Of a DNA stretch of 64,000 bases, positions 57,779 through 64,000 are shown piece by piece. The first letter of the stretch is position 1. Every line of letters begins with the position of its first letter. The notes beneath the pieces were generated by a model. It did not search any database, was not told the DNA's origin, and saw only the letters and a program-made list of their open reading frames with translations. The position numbers and the translations under genes are program-made. This DNA comes from a virus. The stretch lies in IMG/VR virus record IMGVR_UViG_3300049491_000350, positions 1-64,000 of that record; one strand, written 5' to 3'.

Positions 57779-59170
57779 ATGAAAAAGTTAAAATGTTTTA
57801 TTTCAGCAGTGCTGCTCTTATTGAGCAGCACCTGCTTTTCACAAACTCCAACGGAGCTTATTGATTCGATGGAACGGCAGGTGAATAACGACATCGTATT
57901 TAATACCACTGGTGCAATTACATCTGCCAAAGTAAACCTTGCCTTTGCAAATGTCGCAAGGGCATTAAGGGCTTTAAGGGATACCAGTAACGGCGTAACC
58001 TATCCTATTGGCGTGGATGAAAACGGCGACCTGTTTATATATCAAAGCTGGGTTGATAGCCTCTTTGCTGATGCGAACCCGGCAACTAACACAGGCATTG
58101 TACAGTTCTCTGGTTTGTATCTTGGCAACGATACTTTGTACGCTAATATGGCCTCGCCATTGATATACAAAATTAATGGCAGCACATTCATCCGTTCAAC
58201 AGAATGGAACACGGTTGTAACCGGGGCATCCCCAAGCCATTACAGGACAGATATTATTTACATCAATGCGCTTGAGGAAATAGTTTACGAGGCTGGCGTA
58301 GAGAATACTGATGCTGGGCTTGCGGTTGCGCCTACACCGCCATCTGATGTCGTAGTGCTTGGTTACATGAGTGTGTTTGAGGAATCGCTGCTTGTTATTC
58401 CTGTTCCCCCATTGTACCAGCGAAATGGAGTTTTGTATGTTGATGGCAATGCTAATGTTGTAACAGACAGTACAGATTTTACTTATCAAAACACCTCTAC
58501 ATTTTCTGACTTAGAGATAGGAAAGAAATTTGCTTTTTCAAATCAGACAAGGTTTGGGTTGCATGGCGGAAGGGCAAAGATAATTGGCTCTGCATTTGGG
58601 ATGCAGATAAATGTTGGTAGCGGAGAGAGTGGTGTGCCAGACCCATCGAAGCATATTGTATTTGGCAACAGGGGTACAGTCTTTGGTGAATTTGGTTGCT
58701 CTGTTAACGCAGCACCATTTTATAACTGGTTCAAGTTAACAGATACTGCCACCGTTTTTGCTTTAAAGAAAAAAGATGTTGTTACAGACTTGGCAACAGC
58801 AGATGCGGTGTGGCACAATGATACTTTAAAGTCAAGGCCAATAACCTATCACAAATGGGTAGGGCTTGTATCGCAGACAGGTACTGCTGACCCGGTAGCT
58901 ATCACTTTAGAGAATACATTCCCGGCAGGCTTTGAGCCGCAATGGCATAGGGTAGGGCTGGGCAATTACGATGCAACAAACCTGTCAGGAGTAGCAGCTA
59001 AGAGGGTGGTATTTGTATCGCCGCTTGAATCAGGCAATCGTGTGTCTGTTTACAATCAGGTAAACAATAAGGTAATATTCTCTACGTGGACAGAGGCAAG
59101 CAGCTACGCAACAACGTGGTCTGACGGGCTGCTTACCAATTGGAGCGTAACCATAATACAATACTTCTAA
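57779..59170 (+). CDS. Exported fibre-like protein 2
   Basis: A 463-aa protein. The signal peptide MKKLKCFISAVLLLLSSTC ends before FSQTPTE. A module similar to that of fibre protein 1 follows (GAITSAKVNLAFANVARAL). The rest is a beta-rich, Gly/Asn/Thr-rich body with a C-terminal region resembling phage tail-fibre tips (SVTIIQYF at the end). The start is ATG 57779; a TTG 6 nt upstream is less likely. The stop codon begins the next palindrome. Confidence 0.65.
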   Translation: MKKLKCFISAVLLLLSSTCFSQTPTELIDSMERQVNNDIVFNTTGAITSAKVNLAFANVARALRALRDTSNGVTYPIGVDENGDLFIYQSWVDSLFADANPATNTGIVQFSGLYLGNDTLYANMASPLIYKINGSTFIRSTEWNTVVTGASPSHYRTDIIYINALEEIVYEAGVENTDAGLAVAPTPPSDVVVLGYMSVFEESLLVIPVPPLYQRNGVLYVDGNANVVTDSTDFTYQNTSTFSDLEIGKKFAFSNQTRFGLHGGRAKIIGSAFGMQINVGSGESGVPDPSKHIVFGNRGTVFGEFGCSVNAAPFYNWFKLTDTATVFALKKKDVVTDLATADAVWHNDTLKSRPITYHKWVGLVSQTGTADPVAITLENTFPAGFEPQWHRVGLGNYDATNLSGVAAKRVVFVSPLESGNRVSVYNQVNNKVIFSTWTEASSYATTWSDGLLTNWSVTIIQYF

Positions 59171-59179
59171 AATATTTTA
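59168..59179. repeat. TAAAATATTTTA palindrome
   Basis: Fused to the fibre-protein-2 stop codon, 26 nt before the start at 59206. Confidence 0.85.
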
Positions 59180-59205
59180 TAATCAAACAAAAAAGGAGAA
59201 TTTTT

Positions 59206-62200
59206 ATGAAACAACTAAGGCTATGGAGTTTAGCTCCGCTTATTATGATTGCGGTGTTTCTGTCCGGGCTGACAACAGCATCGGCACAAGCACCGTATTT
59301 GTCCTGTGATTCGTTCTGGGCTGCGAACAACAAGACGTGCAGTGGACGGCTCAACTTTAATTCAAGTGGTTTATCATCAGCTACCACAGGGATGAAACTG
59401 ATTGACACATTAAGTGAAAGGTGGATACGCAGTTATGTTGACAGAAGCCTGCCGAAGATTGGATTGAATTACAGGGATGAGTTCAAGCAAGTGAAGGTTG
59501 AGATACCTGACAGCGCAGTGGCGCAAAAGTTTTTTATGTTTGACTACTACGCAGTTGACTATGCTTATGACAGCAGGAACTCATTGTGGTGTCAGTTCAA
59601 ATACGGAGACTATTATCCGCAGCTTTCATTAGGTGTGCGCCCCATAAGTGGCGCATTGTGGCTTTGTATTGTAAGGCAATACGACACAGCAACCGCAGGT
59701 ACACACGTACCAAAGGTTTCTATTATCACACCCGTACAACCTATCGTATCAAACCAAAAGCAGAATATAATTTTTGAAGTAAACTGGCAGAGCAACTATA
59801 CCGGGTATGTTAAATTATATATTGACGGCGTTTTAAAAGCAACAGTCAATGGCCCGAATATGGATAAGTCATACAATATGTCTCAAAGGTCTTACCCTCC
59901 ATTCAGGCTTGGCAACTATCAGTTTACATGGGGCGATATAGCAACAGCACCAGCCATTACAAAACGCACTGTATTATTCAGGCATGTAGTTATTGGTGGG
60001 CAGAATATGAACATCAATCAATTGCTCCCTACGCCATCAGTACCTTCTGCATTGCAGTTAAATACATCTTCCATTACTACTGCATCATACAGGCAAGGCG
60101 GCGTACAGGCATCTGGAACAGTGTTCAACATCAAGGGCAGCAACCTTACTAGCTTCCCCGGCAATGTAACAATAACCGGAAGCACCCACTATGAAGTATC
60201 TGCAACATCTGCAACTACCGGGTTCAGCACCAGCGTAACAGTACCATACACATCTGCAACGCTTGCACAAAAGAATCTATGGGTGAGGTTGAAGTCTGGA
60301 TTATCCAGCAGTGTATATAATGCGGAAACAATATCATTTGCAAATGTTGATACAACAATATACTTGACCGTTAATGGGCAGGTGCTTGCTGCAAGCGGCA
60401 CAAACTATTACATATCTAATGCAGGTAGCGATGTTGCTGCTGGCACATCTACCGGAACTGCATGGCAAACTATTAGTAAACTGAATGCTATGTCTGGTGC
60501 GTTCTCGTCAGGAGACAGCATCTTCTTCCATCGTGGCGAAACATACTTTGGTGCTGTGAATGTAGGCAGCAGCAATTTGTATTTTGGTGCTTATGGTTTA
60601 GGAACAAGGCCTGTAATTTCTGGCTTCGTAACTGCTGGCTCATGGGTTGCTGATGTAATGACTGGCGTATGGAAAACACCAGTGAATGCAAAAAACAATT
60701 TGATTATGGTAACTAAGGATGGCAAGCCGCAGCAGATAGGCAGATACCCTAATGCTGATGCAACCAATCATGGATACCTTACGTTTGAGGGCTTCAACAC
60801 TGGCTACATAATTGACAGCCAGTTGACATCTGCTACCAACTGGACAGGCGCAGAGCTTCTGTTAAGGGGCAATGACTGGAATATTGACCGCACTATCATT
60901 ACGTCTCATTCTGGAAACAGATTGAATTACAGGGTAGGTAGGGGCGTTAGTTCATGGATAACACCATTGTTATCTATTGTAAAAGCCAATTACGGATACT
61001 TCATACAGAACGACAAGCGTACACTTGATAAGGCAGGCGAATGGTGGTATGACAGCACTGGAAAATACATCTATATGTACTCTGGCGTATCTGCGCCATC
61101 TGGCGTTAAAGTTTCTGTGATTGATACGCTGATGAATTGCAGAAACAAAAACAATATAACTATTTCGGATATTGATTTTGACGGTGCTAATATGTCTGCT
61201 ATTTATTTAAAGGATGCCAGTACGCTTACTGTTAAGAACAGCAACATCACAAACTGCGGAGCTAAAGGTGTTCATGTTTATAATACATCTGACGTTCTTG
61301 TTCAGGCTGTATCGTGTAATAACATTTTAAGCAATAGCATTTATGTCAACTCAAAAACTAAAAACAATGTAGCTATCAGGGCTTGCGCTATTAAAAACAA
61401 TGCGCCACTGGTAGGCATGGGTAGTTACTTTGAATACAACGACAACAAAGCAATCGTTGGCGTAACAAACAATTTAACTATTGAGGACAACTCTGTTGAC
61501 AGCACCGGGCTTAACGGTATTGACTGGAACGGCTCAAACGTTTTGATTCAGCATAACACCGTAAAGAATTTCTGCCTTGAACTGCATGATAACGGAGGCA
61601 TATATACTTACTTTGATATTAATGGTGGAAGCACCAACATTGCTCTTACAAACAGGGTGATAAAAGAAAATACTGTGTTGTATGGGTATGGCAATTTCAA
61701 TGGCACTCCCAGAGGAACTAACAGCGATGCAGCAGATGGAGGCGCAGGTGTTGCAGGCATCTATCTTGATGGCATAACAGCTAACGTTTCTGTGGTAGAT
61801 AACAACATTGGTTTTGTTGGCAAGAATGGTATCCATACCAATAACCCAATGAACATAACCATCACTGGCAATGTAATATGGGCTGCAAGGAACTACATAT
61901 CATTCATGGTGTGGCCTTATGGTGTTGTTGGAAACCTGCGGATAACAGGCAACGTCCTGTTCCCAAGAAACGACAGTGAGAATTTGTATTACTATACCAA
62001 TGCAAAATACTCTCCGCCTCTTGGATTGAATTTGCAGAACCTTGCATTCATAGACAGCAATTACTATTCCCTTTACAATGAGGCTGGTTTTGTTACAGAA
62101 TTTTCTAATGCTGGCAATATTATAAAGTCATCTCCTTTGAGTTATGATTCTTGGAGGGCGACAACCGGGTTCGATGCAAACAGTTATACATCTGTACGGA

Positions 62201-62889
62201 AGCCTTCATACAAAGTAACCAGTATGGTAAGCGCAAACAAAGCATCCAATGCAGGAACATTTAATTCTAACATTACCGGGTACACTGTTTATGGAACAAG
62301 CACCACTGGCTTATGGGATAATACCAACAAGATAAATGGTGGCAGCTTGAAATTCAATTTCACTGCGCCTCAAGCAGGAAGGTTTAGTTTTGTGCATTCG
62401 CCTGTTGGCGCAATAAGCAGTGCTAAAAAGTACCTGCTTAGGTACACAACGCTTGGTACAGGCTCTGGCATTACTAATGCTTATATCAGGAGGACAGCTT
62501 CTCCATACGAGAGCCTTACCCCTGTACAGAGAGGGGTATTCGGTGCTGTTGTAAAGACGCATGAGTTTTTATTCACTGCACCAACTACCGTTACAGCAGG
62601 CAGTATTGTGATTGCTATTGACCAGTCGAGCGGAGCTACTTACCTTGACAACATTCAGTTCTACGAAGTGAATGCAACGCTCCTTGATGTACTCTCTGAA
62701 ATCAGGTATGAGTACAATGATACAGGCGCAGAAAAAGTAATCACGACCTCAAGGAAATACATAACGGCAGCAGGCGAATCTATTAACGGAAAGATTACCA
62801 TGCCACCGTACTCAAGTATGATGTTCATTGATAACGGAGCAGCTACTTCGACAGCTACAAGCGGCAGGATTTTTAACAAGTATCAGTAA
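59206..62889 (+). CDS. Exported right-handed beta-helix protein
   Basis: A 1227-aa protein from ATG 59206, preceded by an AGGAG-like site rare in this genome. A signal peptide (PLIMIAVFLSGLTTASA then QAP) heads it. The N-terminal ~220 residues carry beta modules. A YYISNAGSD and GTAWQTISKLN motif near 400-425 starts a right-handed parallel beta-helix (to ~900) of pectate-lyase/polysaccharide-lyase type, with Asn ladders. The C-terminal ~200 residues form a beta sandwich ending MPPYSSMMFID. Likely a polysaccharide-binding or degrading depolymerase. Catalytic residues cannot be assigned by eye. Confidence 0.7.
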   Translation: MKQLRLWSLAPLIMIAVFLSGLTTASAQAPYLSCDSFWAANNKTCSGRLNFNSSGLSSATTGMKLIDTLSERWIRSYVDRSLPKIGLNYRDEFKQVKVEIPDSAVAQKFFMFDYYAVDYAYDSRNSLWCQFKYGDYYPQLSLGVRPISGALWLCIVRQYDTATAGTHVPKVSIITPVQPIVSNQKQNIIFEVNWQSNYTGYVKLYIDGVLKATVNGPNMDKSYNMSQRSYPPFRLGNYQFTWGDIATAPAITKRTVLFRHVVIGGQNMNINQLLPTPSVPSALQLNTSSITTASYRQGGVQASGTVFNIKGSNLTSFPGNVTITGSTHYEVSATSATTGFSTSVTVPYTSATLAQKNLWVRLKSGLSSSVYNAETISFANVDTTIYLTVNGQVLAASGTNYYISNAGSDVAAGTSTGTAWQTISKLNAMSGAFSSGDSIFFHRGETYFGAVNVGSSNLYFGAYGLGTRPVISGFVTAGSWVADVMTGVWKTPVNAKNNLIMVTKDGKPQQIGRYPNADATNHGYLTFEGFNTGYIIDSQLTSATNWTGAELLLRGNDWNIDRTIITSHSGNRLNYRVGRGVSSWITPLLSIVKANYGYFIQNDKRTLDKAGEWWYDSTGKYIYMYSGVSAPSGVKVSVIDTLMNCRNKNNITISDIDFDGANMSAIYLKDASTLTVKNSNITNCGAKGVHVYNTSDVLVQAVSCNNILSNSIYVNSKTKNNVAIRACAIKNNAPLVGMGSYFEYNDNKAIVGVTNNLTIEDNSVDSTGLNGIDWNGSNVLIQHNTVKNFCLELHDNGGIYTYFDINGGSTNIALTNRVIKENTVLYGYGNFNGTPRGTNSDAADGGAGVAGIYLDGITANVSVVDNNIGFVGKNGIHTNNPMNITITGNVIWAARNYISFMVWPYGVVGNLRITGNVLFPRNDSENLYYYTNAKYSPPLGLNLQNLAFIDSNYYSLYNEAGFVTEFSNAGNIIKSSPLSYDSWRATTGFDANSYTSVRKPSYKVTSMVSANKASNAGTFNSNITGYTVYGTSTTGLWDNTNKINGGSLKFNFTAPQAGRFSFVHSPVGAISSAKKYLLRYTTLGTGSGITNAYIRRTASPYESLTPVQRGVFGAVVKTHEFLFTAPTTVTAGSIVIAIDQSSGATYLDNIQFYEVNATLLDVLSEIRYEYNDTGAEKVITTSRKYITAAGESINGKITMPPYSSMMFIDNGAATSTATSGRIFNKYQ

Positions 62890-62909
62890 ACCAAAAAAAA
62901 CAAAGACTT

Positions 62910-63179
62910 ATGAACCGCTTTAGTTTGCAATTGCGTGATTGGCTGAAAGGTTTAATCATCGCCGTAGGTACACCAGTGTTGTATTTAATGCAAGAGTTGA
63001 TTCCAAACTGGAATCTTACTCCAATCGAAAAGGCTGCGCTGTCAGCATTTGTAACTTACATGCTGAAAAACCTTTTCACTGATGATGTAAAGGCTGCAAA
63101 GAAAACACTGGTTAAGGCAAAGGAAATCGAGAAAAAGGCAGAGGAAAAGCAGCAGCAGAAAAATGATTACCCAGAGTAA
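62910..63179 (+). CDS. Holin-like membrane protein
   Basis: An 89-aa protein with one clear hydrophobic segment (~15-31, LIIAVGTPVLYLMQELI) and a second weaker one (~43-60), ending in a strongly basic/acidic Lys/Glu/Gln tail. Size and layout fit a phage holin or pinholin. It lies after the beta-helix gene and before two more membrane proteins. Confidence 0.55.
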   Translation: MNRFSLQLRDWLKGLIIAVGTPVLYLMQELIPNWNLTPIEKAALSAFVTYMLKNLFTDDVKAAKKTLVKAKEIEKKAEEKQQQKNDYPE

Positions 63180-63262
63180 CAACCTGACACTGGCTCTCCG
63201 ATGAGAAGCCCAACAAAGAGTAAATTATTAAAGACCAATGAACAACATTTGGAAAATATTTT

Positions 63263-63640
63263 ATGAATGCAAACGACAAAATTTTAGCAGGATTGATTTT
63301 ACTTTCTTTCTGCTGTTCGTTGGTCGCTCTTTTTTTTGGAAAGAACAACGACTTCAAGACCGGGTTAAAAATGTTATTCGGAGGGTTCTTCTTTGGGTGT
63401 GTTTCTGCCTACGTTGTACATGATGGTACATTTTTTGAATGGATTAAGCGGCTTGTAGTTTTGCTGACAAGCATGTTTGGCAAGCCACTGTACGATAAGA
63501 TTAGCATAAGGATTGGAGCTTGGCTTGATAAGATAGTAACAGCAAAGGTTGATTCGGTTTCTACCTCTATTAAATCTGAACCGCAAGATGAAACAAAAAC
63601 ACTAAACAAAACATCAAGCAATGACACTTCTAATAGTTAA
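63263..63640 (+). CDS. Membrane protein of putative lysis cassette
   Basis: A 125-aa protein with two membrane helices (~8-25 and ~35-53), then a basic amphipathic segment and a polar Ser/Thr-rich tail. The palindrome-like AAAATATTTTA at 63253-63263 (with G instead of the first T) ends on the A of its ATG. It may be a holin or spanin partner. The overlapping next gene starts inside its 3' end (63621). Confidence 0.55.
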   Translation: MNANDKILAGLILLSFCCSLVALFFGKNNDFKTGLKMLFGGFFFGCVSAYVVHDGTFFEWIKRLVVLLTSMFGKPLYDKISIRIGAWLDKIVTAKVDSVSTSIKSEPQDETKTLNKTSSNDTSNS

Positions 63641-64000
63641 CGGCATATTTTTCTTGGTATGCTCCCTCTTTGGAATGTACAGCATGTACAAAAACGATTG
63701 CATCATAACAAACAGATGGCTGTTCCTGACGGGATGGTTTTTGTTTGTTTGTACCATCAGCCTGTCTGCTATCAACTTCCTAAATTATTTTACAGCGCAG
63801 GGTATAATCAGTTTTAGTTTTGCTACACTTGGCATAGGGCTACGTGCAAGCGTGTCTGACTATGTTACAGGTGGGGCAACAATATTATTTGCATTGTATT
63901 TATTTTCGCTCCGTAAAAAATGTATGAATGCAGAGTACCTTCCGAGGACATTCAGGATATGGATAACAAGGTGGTGGCACTCATTCAAATACAGGCGGCA
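63621..64000 (+). CDS. Multi-pass membrane protein, cut at window edge
   Basis: An open frame from the ATG at 63621 to the right edge, 126 codons seen. It contains three hydrophobic helices (~2-18, 33-52 and ~85-103), separated by short charged loops, then a basic region (RTFRIWITRWWHSFKYRR). It overlaps the previous gene by 20 nt and looks like a further envelope protein. The 3' end is outside the window. Confidence 0.55.
   Translation, partial: MTLLIVNGIFFLVCSLFGMYSMYKNDCIITNRWLFLTGWFLFVCTISLSAINFLNYFTAQGIISFSFATLGIGLRASVSDYVTGGATILFALYLFSLRKKCMNAEYLPRTFRIWITRWWHSFKYRR

Noticed and set aside
1794-59179. Palindromes as transposon ends or MITEs
   Set aside because: No target duplications, no longer flanking similarity between copies, and positions track gene starts instead of being scattered.

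Overview
The window is part of the genome of a tailed, probably short-tailed (podovirus-like) bacteriophage of a Bacteroidota host, likely environmental (Flavobacteriia or Chitinophagia rather than a proven taxon). The host call rests on promoter-like TTTG/TAnnTTTG elements (391-418, 24349-24379, 8705-8712), A-rich leaders instead of Shine-Dalgarno sites, Bacteroidota-style lipobox and Sec signal peptides, and a DUF4373 replication protein. No integrase, tRNA gene, DNA polymerase or RNA polymerase was recognised, and the window is open at both ends, so the genome is larger than what is shown. Gene order resembles crAss-like and other Bacteroidota podoviruses, but membership cannot be settled by eye.

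Layout. 1-440 is a control region: a CTG-rich tract, then TATGCA dyad repeats (iteron/operator array) and a promoter. 441-3348 is the replication start: ribbon-helix-helix protein, DUF4373 initiator-like protein and DnaB helicase. 3390-17823 is a dense array of small, mostly unknown accessory genes, including an HNH protein, MazG-like hydrolase, HAD phosphatase, DUF5131 protein, XRE regulator, OB-fold/SSB candidate, SbcC/RecF-like ATPase, winged-helix regulator, several exported proteins and an unidentified structured RNA at 15230-15382. 17914-45424 holds packaging and virion assembly: a papain-like protease candidate, TerL, a GroES and a second double-GroES-like protein, portal, a repeat-rich scaffold candidate, major capsid candidate, connector/ring-like proteins, a 1569-aa tail protein, a GNAT protein and internal virion proteins. 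A 3170-aa giant virion protein fills 45449-54961. 55052-64000 contains a CHAP lysin, three large proteins with Sec signal peptides (one a right-handed beta-helix protein), and three membrane proteins that may form the lysis cassette.

Nearly everything is on the plus strand. The exception is a two-gene minus-strand block (24440-25311) inserted between the portal and the capsid genes.

The most striking feature is a perfect 12-bp palindrome, TAAAATATTTTA, found 22 times by eye. Eighteen copies lie between genes just upstream of start codons, and about half of those are fused to the previous gene's stop codon. It looks like a phage-wide control site. Other candidates for new biology are the structured RNA at 15230-15382, an attenuator-like pair of competing hairpins at 17850-17907, a 30-nt leader used twice, the tandem GroES-like protein, and exported tail-fibre-like proteins that share an N-terminal module.
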